Positions 33,205 through 44,800 of a stretch of 64,000 nucleotides of DNA are shown here, in pieces (position 1 is the first letter of the stretch; each line of letters starts with the position of its first letter). The translations under genes were made by a program, and so were the position numbers. The stretch is from Miscanthus floridulus (lineage: Eukaryota > Streptophyta > Magnoliopsida > Poales > Poaceae). The stretch spans positions 23,491,086 through 23,555,085 of the forward strand of contig NC_089594.1 in NCBI RefSeq assembly GCF_019320115.1, in the 5' to 3' direction. A model generated the notes under the pieces. The model was not told the DNA's origin. It saw only the letters and a program-made list of their open reading frames with translations, and made no database searches.

Positions 33205-35285
33205 CGAGCGCGCTCGGCTTTCAGTCGTCGAAGTAGTTTAGGATCCTGGGGTACTCCTCCTCCTCCGATGAGACAGAGGACGGAGCCCCACTCTGTGCCG
33301 TGCTCGGGGTGCGTGTCCTTGCGGACTCTAGTCCTCCAGGATGTTGATGAGGTCGTAGGAGTGGCCCTTTGGCGGCGGCGCAACCTCCCTGGGCCTCTGG
33401 CCCGCAGGTGCCACAGCGCATGATTGGCCGGCGCCATGGTCGAAGAAGGTGGCGATCTTGGCTCGCAAGAGGAGGTCTGGGTACCACATCCAGGCCCAGC
33501 AGTACAGTATCTCCGACAAGTGCTGGCGGAAGCTGGCCCTATCTATCTTGTCGAAAACACAGACCTCTCCCAGCAAGCTTTGGACCACGTCCAAGTTCCA
33601 AACATCGCGGGGGAGATTCTCGATGGCCATGCGAACATGGTACCACCAAGTGACTTTCCGGCCATGCTTGTGCTCCGTCCAGGGGATGATATTGAAGGAG
33701 ACTCCCTTGACGCGGATGCCGCCAGTCATCAGAGCCCTGGTGCGCTGGCAGGGGTGCTCGAAGATGATGAGGAAGTCTTCAGGCTGGTGGCGTGTGGTGC
33801 GCATTTCGTGCGGCCGGACACGGGCGCTTGCCGCCAGGACCCTGGTGATGTCCCCAGTGTCTATGTCGTCGTGCACTGGCCGGTCCCGCGCCACCAGCAG
33901 GACCGCCCTGGTCAGGAACCGGGTGATCTCGTCCACCGTGGTGGTGGACTGAATCACCACCGCATTGCCGGTGGTGGGCCGGTTTTCCGGCATCGCCGGG
34001 TACCACATCTTTCCCTCTACCGCCGCGTGATGCTCCTGAGCCGGTGCCTCTCCTATCTTCTGCAGGGAACGGAAGACGATGCAGCTGTGGATGGGTGGGA
34101 TTGCCGGCTTTGGTAGGCGAGAGTTTGTGGGAGGTCGGGTGACGCCTAGTTTTGGCTGATGCAGAGGGCGAAGGGCGCGCTCACGCTTCGTTGGGCACTC
34201 TCTAGCTCTGTGGCCAACGCAGTGGCAAGCAAGGCACCGGAGGGGGTCACGGCACTGCGCAATCTTGTGGTCTTTGGCGAGGCATCTAAAGCAGCTGCCA
34301 GTAAGGTTGGATTTATAGCCCGCCGGCGGCCCCGCTTTCCCGGTCAGCCTGAGCGGTCTCCATTGAGGCTTTCGCTTGTTGTGTTGAAAGCGCTGATGGC
34401 CATTAAGTCGAGCAGATGGGGGGCGCGAGCGTGCAGCCTCATAGTAGCTCCGGTGATCTCTCTCCCGATGCCCGAATTGGAATGTTTGGCGCATCAGGAT
34501 GGTATAGCTCAGAGGCAACGTACCGAGATCGTGAAAGATGGGCAGGTACCTTGGTCTTGTCGCTGTCGCGTTCGTCCTCCTCCGACGCCGGCTTGGCAGG
34601 TGCGTTAATGCCGCTGCCCCCGACGCAGTCCGTCGTTTTCGCCACCGCGTGCCCGGATTCCAGGACTCGTTCCGCCGCCCGTACCGAAGGGGGCTACGGA
34701 GAGCCATTAATGGCGTCCTCCACCGGCGACCCCAGAGAGACCGCAGGGTCTAGGCAGGGGCCATGAATCGAGCTGGGGATGGGGGGGTTCCCCACCCACG
34801 ACCTGAGCCACAGAGGGCGTAGGCAGGGGAGCCAGATAGCTCGGAGCAGCGTAGCCTTGCCAGGTTGATGATTCCGGGGCAGCAACTGAATCCGGACCAT
34901 CGTGTTGAAGGTGGCCGATGTCGTCGACCTTGCAGTCCAAAGTAGAGGCAGCGCCAGGGGCGGTGGTGGCGCCAGGTGCAGTAGTGGTTCCCCTGGCACT
35001 CTCCTGCACGCTGGCCTCGGCCTCAATGAGGAGCAGCCGCCCTCCTCCTAGCCGGCCAGCTGACAATCTCAGATCTAGGTCTTCAAGCTTGCTTGCCGTG
35101 GAGATCTGGCCATAATCTCCGTCTTTGTCATCAATGGAGCTCCAGTCGAGCGGCTCCTCTCCCTGGTCCCCACCCTCCCCTCTCGTCGCGGTAGCAGGGG
35201 AAGGGGGACGCTGTGTCGCTGGCGTGCCGGCCCGACCGCCGCCGTCCTAGTCTACCGATGGGCACGATGCGCCCGCCTCACTCAT
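33205..35285 (-). pseudogene. LINE ORF1, N-terminal part with two CCHC zinc knuckles
   Basis: The first ATG is at 35285. An in-frame TAG occurs 13 codons in, and frame changes follow near 34700 and 34440. The frame ending at 33328 holds two zinc knuckles (CFRCLAKDHKIAQC and CLACHCVGHRAREC, both CX2CX4HX4C). A DUF4283-like, RNA-binding-fold region follows, ending near WYPDLLLRAKIATFF. LINE ORF1 proteins bind the element RNA. The LTR element entered at the 3' end of this part. Knuckles before the DUF4283-like region is not the commonest order, so the domain call is moderate. Confidence 0.75.
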
Positions 35286-35341
35286 CCTCCCTCCCCTCGT
35301 TTCGCAAGAAAATAATTGGAAATTTCAAGTATTTTAAGTTT

Positions 35342-35754
35342 GATAAAAAATATTGAGAGAAATACAAAGATTTATGACATGGTATCCTACGGAAATATAA
35401 TTGATGAAGAATCAAATGATACTTAGTTAGAATCATAAATGCTTTTACTCCATCCGTCCCAAAATAAGTGTCGTTGTCACTTCCCGAGAAACAACTATCG
35501 GCAATTATATATTAAAATATATAAATATTTATGCTAAGTAATTAGTATTATCGAAAAGATCTTTCTATCTAGTTTTCTTAACAAATTTATATGAAGATAT
35601 AAATATTGCACGTATTTTTTATAAATCGAGTCAAACTTGTGGCACGAAAACCCAAAACGTCACTTATTTTGGGACGAAGGGAGTATCTTGTTACGTAACT
35701 TTGGTCAAACTTGAAATACTTTGGCTTTGCAAAATTCTTAGAATGACGAGGGGG
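35342..35754. mobile_element. Right part of the split Stowaway MITE
   Basis: It resumes with GATAAAAAATATTGAGAGAAA after the LINE duplication and ends CTTAGAATGACGAGGGGG followed by TA (35755-35756). Removing the LINE and the inner Stowaway leaves an element of about 240 bases, normal for this group. Confidence 0.8.
35448..35683. mobile_element. Stowaway MITE nested in the outer Stowaway, 236 bp
   Basis: CTCCATCCGTCCCAAAATAAG and CTTATTTTGGGACGAAGGGAG form a good inverted repeat, with TA on both sides (35446-35447, 35684-35685). It belongs to a different Stowaway family from its host. Confidence 0.9.
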
Positions 35755-35756
35755 TA

Positions 35757-37118
35757 TAATTATTTTTCACGTAAGTACGAGACTCACTACCAAAAAATGA
35801 TACAGGCTGCGGCCGTGTCGCCATGCAGCAGCTGGAACGCCACATGCCAACATCGAAAACGGAGGAGGCGATCTGTGATTGAACGTAACGCTGCTTTGGT
35901 ACGTGTAGCCATGCGGAATAGTGTTCGAACCAAACACGTACGAAGCTGCTGATCTATCGAGTCCGATTAGTCCGGGGCTCTGTTTCGGAGTATGTAGCAC
36001 AACAGTAATTTTGCAATTAGCATGGCACTGCTGGACCCAGAACTAGCCAAATTTTATTAGTAGCGAAAATGAACCATAGCCGACAAAAGGCTGGAAAATT
36101 GAAATTAGAAAATTGTAGAGATTAGAAATACTCCCCCGTTCCTAATTACTATAAGTCGCTCATACTTTTTTTCTTTACGTCAATTTTGTTATGTATCTAG
36201 ATATATCTTGGGGCTGCTCTGTTGGTTGTCATTTCGTCCATTAATCAGTTAATAGTGCAACACATGTCATGTACATTATTTCTCACTTCTTGTTTATACT
36301 GGCTAATTATGCTGCAATGGCCATTGCTAGACTAAACTCTCTCTATTGCTACTCATGCTAGTGAAACATTTACAGGGTTTAGGTTAAGATCTTCTGATGA
36401 ACTTTTTTATTTTACTCCGAAGACTCCCCTAATTGCAATTTTTCCACTTTGGTTTTCCCTTTCTATGTCTTCGTTCCCACCTCTAGATTCTAAGATTTTG
36501 TTCTACTTGCATGCTTTCATATTTTACTTACACCTTGTAGATAACACTCCATTGCTCCATCTCATTAGTGCTTCTGTTGAGAGATTTTGATGTTTTTTCC
36601 GTGTTATCAGTTTGTTTGTATGAATTAGCTTTGCCAATTGGGGGCTTGTCTGTTCACACTGCTCTCTATTTGGTTGCAGGTTCTTATTTGCTGATTTTCT
36701 TTGTACCGTGTAGCACATGCCTTGTGTATGTAATTTAGAAAAGGTATAAAATAGTTCTCGGTTCATTTTAATGCCTCTCCTCCATCTAATTGGACCCATC
36801 TAGTATTTTATTAGCATTTTTTTACTACATGTCATGACTGGGTTCTGCAGCAAAATTGTAAATTATGATTATGAAAGTCTGCAAAATTGTCGAAAGAAAA
36901 GCTTAAGGTCTGCCTGCTGTAGCATGCACTAGCCCATTTTTGTCTCTAATTTCTGTTCTCCAGATCTTCGTCGATGGTAATTAATTAAGAGACTTATGAC
37001 ACAACCTCTGAATTGAAGCTGTTTGCGTTGGAGATATTGTCCTCTATACCGCGGAATGCAACCTCCTTATTATAGGCTTGCCATACATAAGTACATGGCT
37101 TGTGGCCAGGGGTGGATC
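35757..37118. other. Gene-free stretch of about 1.4 kb
   Basis: CACTACCAAAAAATGATACAG at about 35784 looks like a CACTA-type terminus but has no partner. A half-Stowaway end (CTCCCCCGTTCCTAATTACT) lies at about 36130. The rest is AT-rich, intron-like DNA with no supported gene. Confidence 0.45.
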
Positions 37119-37165
37119 CAACGGTGGGGCGGGCGGGGGGCGGGGGGGGGGGGGGGGGGGGGGGG
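37119..37165. repeat. Poly-G tract with G24 run
   Basis: GGTGGGGCGGGCGGGGGGC precedes an uninterrupted run of 24 G at 37142-37165. It can form G-quadruplexes and is prone to length error in sequencing. Confidence 0.95.
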
Positions 37166-37595
37166 CTCGAGCCCCGTACCCATACCGGAGCAGTGGAACC
37201 CCTGTAGAACACCCATGAATTTTTAGACAAAGTTCTATAGTGTAGGGGAGCTAAGACTTAAGATCGAGCAGCAGTGTTATTCAGCCCCTCCTGAAATATT
37301 TGGCATCACGCAACAGGGTCTCAGTTCTCCAATGGCACGTCAATATGATAGTTGGCACCAAAAACAGTAGGGCACTTCTGGGCCGGTTACGACTTACGCG
37401 CGCCATATGATGCCAGCCAAGGAATTCCGGCTGAGTAAGATCATTGATCATCGATCTGTTCTATATATGTAGATGCCCTCTCCACACATGCACATGAAGC
37501 TGTTGCGACTTGCACAAATCGAAGGTACAAAAGTCAATGAAATTAAATAGGCAGACACCAACTAGCTCCCTAAACTCACATACATACATTATTAT
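37166..37595. other. Gene-free stretch
   Basis: No gene or boundary seen. GGCTCGAGCCCC next to the G run is a common end motif of grass repetitive elements, but no mate was found. Confidence 0.4.
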
Positions 37596-38195
37596 ACTAG
37601 CATGGGTGCCCACGCTTCGCGTGGGAAGGAGATGGGAAAAAAAATGGAAAAATTTTTTATCGGGCTGACAGTGTTTCTTTTTCGGGTAAAAAAAAACTTA
37701 TCGGGTCGGTACTATTCATCCGATACCCGGTACTGTTGAAAACATCGGATGAACAGCGTTCTGAGTATTTGAAAACTTCGGATGAACAGTGCGCGATGAT
37801 GCGGAAGGCCTCAAATTTAAAATTCTTACTAGCGTGGGTGCCCACGCTTCGCGTGGGAAGGAGGTGGGAAAAAAACGGGAATTTTTTTTATCGGGCCGAC
37901 ACTGTTCCTTTGGAGGGACTTATTGGGTTGGTACTGTTTCATCCGGTACCTGGTACCGTTGAAAACGCGGGATGAACAGTACACGCCCGGTACTGTTGCC
38001 CTACAGCGTTCTGGGTCTGCAAACGCGTTGGATGAACGGTGCACGATGATGTGAAAGGCCTCAAATTTAATGGGAAGGAGGTAGGAAAAAAATGGAATTT
38101 TTTTTATCGGGTTGGCACTGTTCCTTTTTCGGGTAAAGGAAAAAAATTTATCGGGTTTGTACCGTTCATCTGGTACCCGGTATGAACAGCATTAG
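37596..38195. repeat. Tandem repeat, about 232-bp unit, 2.5 copies
   Basis: Units start ACTAGC(A/G)TGGGTGCCCACG at 37596 and 37828; a third copy starting inside the unit (GGGAAGGAGGTAGG) begins at 38072. Each contains TTTTTTATCGGG, CACTGTTCCTTT-like and GAACAGT segments and a CCCACGCTTCGCGTGGG palindrome (missing from copy 3). It is non-coding. Confidence 0.85.
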
Positions 38196-38287
38196 GCAAG
38201 GGGAGAGTACGCACGCTAAGAAAACGTACTACTATAGTAGTGTACAACTGAGAAGCTTTCACAAAACCATTTTAAGCAATCACCATA

Positions 38288-39644
38288 TATCAGTGTTTTG
38301 GACCGGCGAGTCCTCAACCAACTAGTAAATTTGTACTGCGTGTTTTTAATTTTGGATGGTGATGCAAAGAGACATAAGGTTTATACTGGTTCGGGCAATG
38401 GGCGCCCTACGTCCAGTCTGAGAGTTCGATCTTATATTCCTTGCACCGAAATGCTCGTAGTAGGGGATTACAAGCAGGGCGAGAGAGGGAGCTGGTCCCA
38501 GGTCTCTGCATGGAGCGACGTGGATTGCTTGAGATGTCGATCTCAAGCAGCGAGGAAGCGTGCGCGTTATAGAGTGTCGAGTGTGCGTTCGTCTATCTCT
38601 TGAGAGCGTGAGCCCGTCTCGTAGGCCTAATCGTAAGCTTCCGATCCCCCTGAAACGGCCCTGGTCCCTCCCTTTTATAGTTGAAGAGGGACAAGGGTGA
38701 TACATGCGCTAGCTACACGGCTTCGTGTGAACGGAGGTGGCATGTCCGAGCCCTGTAGCCTGTTCCTACGGCGGCGTGGTCGATGGAGTGGTCCCGTCCT
38801 TGAAGTACTGGGGCGACGCGCTGGTCACATCCGATCCAGTGCGTCGTGGGGCTCCAGTGTCATCTTGAAGCGGGGCGTGGCGGTCGATGTGCCGGTCACT
38901 GTGGGTTGCCTGTGCGGGAAGCCGAGGCTCGGTTGGTTCCGAGGCCGAGCCATCGTGAGAGGCTCGGCAGACGTGAATCCCTAGGTTGCCGAGACCCTGA
39001 AGTATATTGTCGAGGCTCGCGGGGGAGCAGTAGGTCCCGTGTGATGATTCCGAGGCTATGACGACCCGGACTTGACTTCCCATGTCGTGTTGTTCCTGGG
39101 GCAGGGGTTATGTGGCACATTGTAGTGCAAGCACTGATCGTGGGCACAGCACCAGAGCACAGTGGCCGATAACCCTACCCCGTCCTGTCCTGGACGGTAT
39201 GGCGTTGATGTGACCTCCCATCTCATCGGCCGTTCCACAGTGTCGAGCCGCCGTTCGGCTGATTTCGCGGAAGTAGTTGGCGCATTAATGGGACGTGACG
39301 CCTAGTCGGGGAGGCTGGTCGAGGCAGAAGCAATGGGTTGTTGTCGAGCCGGCCTCGAGCGATACGGAGAATCGACATCTCGTCCGAGGCTTTACGCGTG
39401 GGGCATCGGGCGAGACGAAGAATCGGTTCCCCGTCGAGGCCTCCAGTGCGAGGCCTCGCGCGAGGCGGAGATTTGGCAGGCCGTCGAGACCTTCCGCGTG
39501 AGGCCGAGAGCGAGGCGGACAGCCAAGGGGCTCGGACAAGGCCAGGGGTTTAACCAATGGCTTACCTTCTGGCTTTGTTTTTTATGGGGTTTAAGTGATT
39601 CTTTCGGTATACGCTCGGGGTACCCCATTTTATGGTACCCGACA
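38288..39644 (-). repeat. 3' LTR of the gypsy element
   Basis: On the plus strand it begins TATCAGTGTTTTGGACCGG and ends GGTACCCGACA. Within its first 85 plus-strand bases I count seven differences from the other LTR, mostly T here for C there. Confidence 0.92.
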
Positions 39645-41430
39645 GTAGCCCCCGAGCCTCAGGGAGAGCGTGAGCGCTCTTCTTGAGGTTTTGATGAGGC
39701 TCGACTTGCGGTAGCTCCTGGCGGAATGGTGTTTCGCACTTCGAGGCCTTGGTGGGTGCGCGCGAGCGCACCCACCGGGTGTAGCCCCCGAGGCCCTAGG
39801 GGAGTGGATTCATTCCTCCAGGGTCTTTTTCTCATGTTGAGCGAGAGATTTTATCGTATCTGCCGAGCCCACAAGTGCGAGTTCAGGTCGCGGGGTTTTG
39901 GCAAGGTCGCAGGAAGAGCCCCCGAGCCTCTGCAAGGAGCGAGAGGGCGATCAGGAGCTCCCCTGACTTTTTGTGCGACCCTCGCGCTTCCTTTTCGCTC
40001 GGAAGGAGGGGTGGAATATGCCAGGCTACCCTCGGTGGGCACGAGCGGTGACACTTCTGGTGAGCTGTTATCGGGTAAGTCCGAGTGGAGGCCCATGCCC
40101 CGTTCACTCGGGGTCGGCTAGCAGTCCAGAGACGCACTCTAAGAGTACCAAGGGGTTTCTCTTGTGGGTGTCGGGGTCGTTCGCTGGGCCCCAGTGGCTC
40201 GGTGCCTCCCTACGGTGGGATCCCATTTGGAGACCTCCCTACCGGTCTCGGACATGACTTAGGACGTCCCGAGCGATCGTTTGCTCGGGCTTTGGCCATA
40301 CGCGGGCTCGCCCATAGTTGTCCCTAACTCTGTTGCCCTAGGGCGACTGTCGAAACCCTCAGGGGCCCAGCCTTCGAACCCCTAGACCGTAACGGGCTCG
40401 ATGCCCTTTATCGTGTTTTTTCCGAATCTTCCAGTGCGGGCTTGGGTCGCTTGTCTTTGTCTTGGGTGCAGGAGGAGCCCTCGAGCCTCCGCACGGAGTG
40501 AAAGGGCGGTCAGGGGCCCCCTGACTTTTTTGTTCGACCCTCGCACATCCTTTTTGTTCGGACGGAGGGGTTGTTTGCCGAGCCCCCTCGAGTGTGAGCC
40601 TGGGTCGCTAGGTCTCGATAAAGTTGCAGGAAGAGCCCCCGAGCCTCAGCACGGAGCGAGAGGGTGATCAGGAGTTCCCCTGGCTTTTTGTACGCCCCTT
40701 GCACATGAGGGTTTGTTTGCCGAGCCCCCCTCGGGTGCGAGCCTAGGTCGCGGGGTCTCGGCATATCTGCAGGAGGAGCCCCTAGCCTCTGCACAGAGCG
40801 AGAGGGTTGTCAGGAGTTTCCCTGGCTTTTTGTATGACCCTCGCGCGTCCTTTTCACTCAGAAGGAGGGGTTGTTTTGCCGAGGCCCCTTGAGTGCGAGC
40901 CTGGGTCGCTGGGTCTCAGCAAGGTTGGAGGAAGAGCCCCTTAGCCTCTGCACGGAGCAAGAGGGCCATCAGGGGTTCCCCTGGCTTTTTGTACGACCAT
41001 CGCGCTTCCTTTTCGCTCGGAAGGAGGGGTGGAATATGCCAGGCTATCATCGATGGCCGCGAGCGGTGGCACTTCCGGTGAGCTGTTATCGGGTAAGTTC
41101 GAGTGGAGACCCGTGCCCTGTTCGCTAGGGGTCGGCTAGCGGTCAAGAGACGCACTCCAAGAGTACCAGAGGGTTTCTCTAGTGGGTGCCAGGGCCGTTC
41201 GCTGGGCCTTAGTGGCTCGGTGCCTTCCTATGGTGGGATCCCATTTGGAGACCTCCCTACTGGTCTCAGACACAACTTTGGGCGTCCCAAGCGTTTCGCT
41301 TGCTTGGGTCTCGGCCCCGTATGGGCTCGCCCGTAGCCATCCCTGACTCTATTGCCCTGGGGCGGCTGTCGAAACCCTTGAGGGCCCAGCCTTCGAACCC
41401 CTAGACCGTAATGGGCTCGGCGCCCAGTCC
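39645..41430. repeat. Tandem and nested repeats between the 3' LTR and the antisense gene
   Basis: Units of about 130-150 bases (GCGAGCCTGGGTCGC ... GGAAGAGCCCC ... CTCTGCACGGAGCGAGAGGG ... CTGACTTTTTGT) recur near 39880, 40440, 40600, 40730 and 40890. A larger block (GGAATATGCCAGGCTA ... CTTCGAACCCCTAGACCGTAA) occurs at about 40010-40400 and again at 41030-41420, about 1020 bases apart. Open frames are repeat artefacts. The polypurine tract of the element (minus strand CTCGGGGGCTAC) abuts 39645. Confidence 0.8.
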
Positions 41431-41703
41431 CTTCATCCGAAAGGAATCGGGTGGGGGGATATCTCCCCCGTCGGCTGGACAACGGTAGGCGCGCCTTTTG
41501 AGGTGATTTTCTCAGGGAGGTGAAACGGCGTCTGCTGCTGCAGTGGTTGGACACGACGTGGCATCAGCAGATGGAACATAACTATTCCCGTGATTAATGA
41601 GGAAAAGGTGGGCACGTGGGCGGTAAAATCGGATCAGGATTAACTATGTCGGATCTGAGGGAAACTTCCCTGATTTCGTCGCCCATCCATTTCGCCTTCA
41701 CCC

Positions 41704-41713
41704 TACATAAATA
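41704..41713 (+). promoter_or_regulatory. Candidate TATA box of the antisense gene
   Basis: TACATAAATA lies about 170 bases before the ATG at 41884. A pyrimidine-rich leader follows, then a (GA)n tract at about 41830-41850. Confidence 0.5.
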
Positions 41714-41883
41714 CGCAACGAGCCTCGCCCCTCCCCTCCTTACCTTGCCTACATTAGCTTCGCCGCCCTTGAGCTGTCGCTAGAGCAGAGAGCACCGGGA
41801 AGAAGAAGGGAGAAGGGCGAGGCAGGGAGGGAGAGAGAGAGAGAGAGAGACTCACCAACGTATTTGAACCCTCCACCACACTC

Positions 41884-44800
41884 ATGGCCGACAACATTGT
41901 TGTCATCGAAGTGGACCCTTGGGGTCCATCCGACGTGTTCGTGGAGATGCTCTAGTCGCTCATCGATGGCGGTCTTCTCCGCCTGGTTACCGACTCCATC
42001 AGGCTAGAGTGGATCGCTCCATCAGGCGAGCCGGAGCCGAGGCCCCGTAATGGCTATGTCGTGAGCTTCGTGTCTTTTCACGAGCATGGCCTCGGCCTTC
42101 CGGTGGACCGATTCATACGGGCGCTCCCGCACTACTATGGCGTGGAGCTCCACAACTTCAACCCTAATTCCATCGCGCAGGCGGCCATCTTCGTCGCCGT
42201 CTGCGAGGGGTATCTGGGGATTGCTCCCCATTGGGAGCTGTGGCTCCACCTCTTCCGGGCGGGGCATACCACTAAGCCGACGGGTATGTCGGGCACGAGG
42301 AAGGTGGTGAGGGCCGACGGCTGCACTCTCCAAGTGCACCAGGACCGTCAGCATCTCTACATCTCGGCCCAGCTCACGTCAACGAATCGCCGTTGGTACA
42401 CGAGCTGGTTCTATCTTCGCAATGACGATGGTGGACTTCCCTCTTACACCGGGCGAATCGTGGGGAGCTGCCCGGAGAGGTGGAAGTATGGCATCCTGAG
42501 GGAGGATCAACCTAAGCTGCAGTCACTCCTGTAGGGGCTAGAGAGGCTGCGGGACTGTGGCCTTACTGCGGCTGTGGTCGTGGCCGCCTTCCACCGCTGG
42601 AGGGTGCTGCCGCTGATGGCTCAACGGCAGCACCTATTCGAGATGAAGCTGGATGAGCCGATCAAGGGCATCTGGATGTCTGCCTCTGCCCCTCTCTGAT
42701 GAGGAAATTCTTCACCGGGTGAGGGAGATGGTGGAGGCAAAGCTGAGGAGAGTTGGCCTGACCCCCTTCGCGATGCGCCCGTCGCGGGGGTTCCTCTCGC
42801 TGGTAAGTCACGCGCCGCTGCAACCCTCGAGGCCTCCCCATTTCTTATCATTTCCTATTCCCTTATCCGTGTTTGCTGTTCCTGTAGGGGATGAGGGATG
42901 TGCGAGACTCCCCGCTGCCCATTCTTGAGGACGTAAGGCGGTGGGCGGTCAACCGGGCACACGCTGAGGCGTAGAAGAGGCGGAAGGACGCCAAGGTGGC
43001 AAAGCGCACGAAGAAGATTCTCGCGCGCGAGGAACTGGAGAAGCGCCGCCGGTAGTAAAGAAAGGACGGTCTCCCATTGGAGGAGTCCCCACCACCGTCG
43101 CTATCGATAGACACTTTGGATGGAGATGACGAGGGCGAGGTGGGGCGGGGTCCCCTGGACCACCTCCCTAATGTCGGGGAGACGATGCCTGGGGTGTCGG
43201 CAAGCAGTCCAACGCTCCCAGGGGGAGAAGGAGGAGCTGCCTCAGGGCCGGCAATCGCCCACCCTGGGGACAAGGCCGACACGCCTGAGGTGCGGACGTT
43301 GGGAAAGCGCGCCGTTAGCCTGGTGGGCTCGACGGCAGCGGTGGAGCAGGTGGCGGCGGGGGCGACGCAACTGCCCTCGTAGAGGACCGAGGGGGCGCTG
43401 GGGTCCATCGAGGACCGGCCAGCGCTGGTGGATACAGAGGCCGTGCCTCTGCCTTCGCCTCCACCATCGCCTTCGCAGATGAGGGTCGCCGTGCCGAAGC
43501 GGCTGCAACCCCGCTCAAGGTAAGCGTATTTTCGGCAGAGTCGTAGCATTTTCCTTTCGTTCTTCGGTCTCATGCTGACCCCGTAAGTGTTTTGTCTTTA
43601 GCCAGAAGCAACCTATGGAGGTGCCCACCTTGGCGCCCCTTAAGGCGCTCAAGGTGAACCTCGGCTCCACCGCCTACTGGGTGGCAGAGGCGCAAGCCAC
43701 CATACAATGTGGCGCGGCGTCGGCGAGTGCCGACCTGAAGGAGCCAGCCACCTAAGGAGGGGCTACCGAGGTGACCCCGACACAGACGAGGGAGGGAGCG
43801 CCTCCACCCTGTGAGGTCGAGGCTCGTGAGTCAGATAGGGCCGAGGCACCCTCAGTTACCAAGGCCACCGAGGTCGAGGCCCCCCGGGCCTCCGAGGCCG
43901 AGGCAACGGAGGCCAGGGCACCCAAGACCGCCGAGGCCACAGCGGCGGGGGCCGGAGCCCTTGGGACCACCAAGGCCACGATGGTGGAGGCCGGAGCCCC
44001 TGAGGCCGCCGAGGCCGATGTGATTGTGGCAAAGTCGTCGGCCTAGGAAGTGGAGATGAAGGCGGCGGAGGCCTCGGTGGCGCTCCTAGTCCAAGGCCCT
44101 CCGCTGTTGCGGGAGAGCGCTCAAGAGGCGGAGGTCTATCCGATCTCCTCCGGTGATACTTCCCGGGCGCAAGAGGTGGTCGACGCCGAGGTGGCCGGCA
44201 TCGTGGAACAGCCGGCTCTGACCCTGGGTGAGGGAAGCTCGGCCCTCATGTGGGTACGACCCGAGCCCCGTAGGTGGGATCACCCGCATGTTCTGTGGCA
44301 GAGCCAGGATGACCCTGAGGGGGAGCCTCTGTTCGCCCTTGAGGATGCGGCCAAGGGCGGGCGCTGGGACACCTTCGAGTAATACCGCCAGCTGGCAGAA
44401 CGGTCACTGCAGATAGCGCTGTCCATGGTGGCCGACGATCTGCCCGGCGTCGCCCAGGTTCACGCCTTCTTTTCTCATGTGGTGTCATCTTTTTTTGAGC
44501 TTTCTTATAGTGAATGACCCCTGTTCTGCTTACCCAGGAGCTCGAGACCCGATCCCTTGGGAAGTTGGTCTTTCTCCGGCGAGAGAGGGATGTCTGGGAC
44601 CAGCTTCAGCGGTAGAAGGGCCTGCTTGCCAGTGCCAACGAGCTCCTGTCGGCGCGGAGCACGGAGGTGGAGGACCTCTGCCTTCGATGTGCGGATGCGA
44701 AGGTCGAGGCGACCACGGCCTAGGAGCAGGTCGCCCCTTTGGCGGCACGGGTCAAGGTGTTGGAGGAGGAGCTGACCCGCGTCGCCGGTGATCAGGACGC

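Larger units (their letters stand above)
16720..35325 (-). mobile_element. L1-type LINE, full length, interrupted by a nested LTR element
   Basis: A 16-bp perfect duplication CAAGTATTTTAAGTTT lies at 16704-16719 and 35326-35341. On the minus strand the element runs from a C-rich leader at 35325 through ORF1 (zinc knuckles) and ORF2 (endonuclease plus reverse transcriptase) to an A tail at about 16720-16723 preceded by TTTCG, a usual plant LINE 3' end. The LTR element at 22152-33199 splits ORF1; without it the LINE is about 7.5 kb. Preservation of both ends indicates it was not 5'-truncated on insertion. Confidence 0.9.

Noticed and set aside
33328..34707. Host zinc-knuckle gene
   Set aside because: The two CCHC knuckles lie within a LINE bounded by a 16-bp duplication and followed by its ORF2.
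35784..35810. CACTACCAAAAAATGATACAG as a CACTA terminus
   Set aside because: No matching opposite terminus, subterminal repeats or duplication were found nearby.
39645..41430. Several 80-130-codon frames between the 3' LTR and the antisense gene
   Set aside because: They are produced by tandem repeats read in several frames on both strands; no protein family signature.
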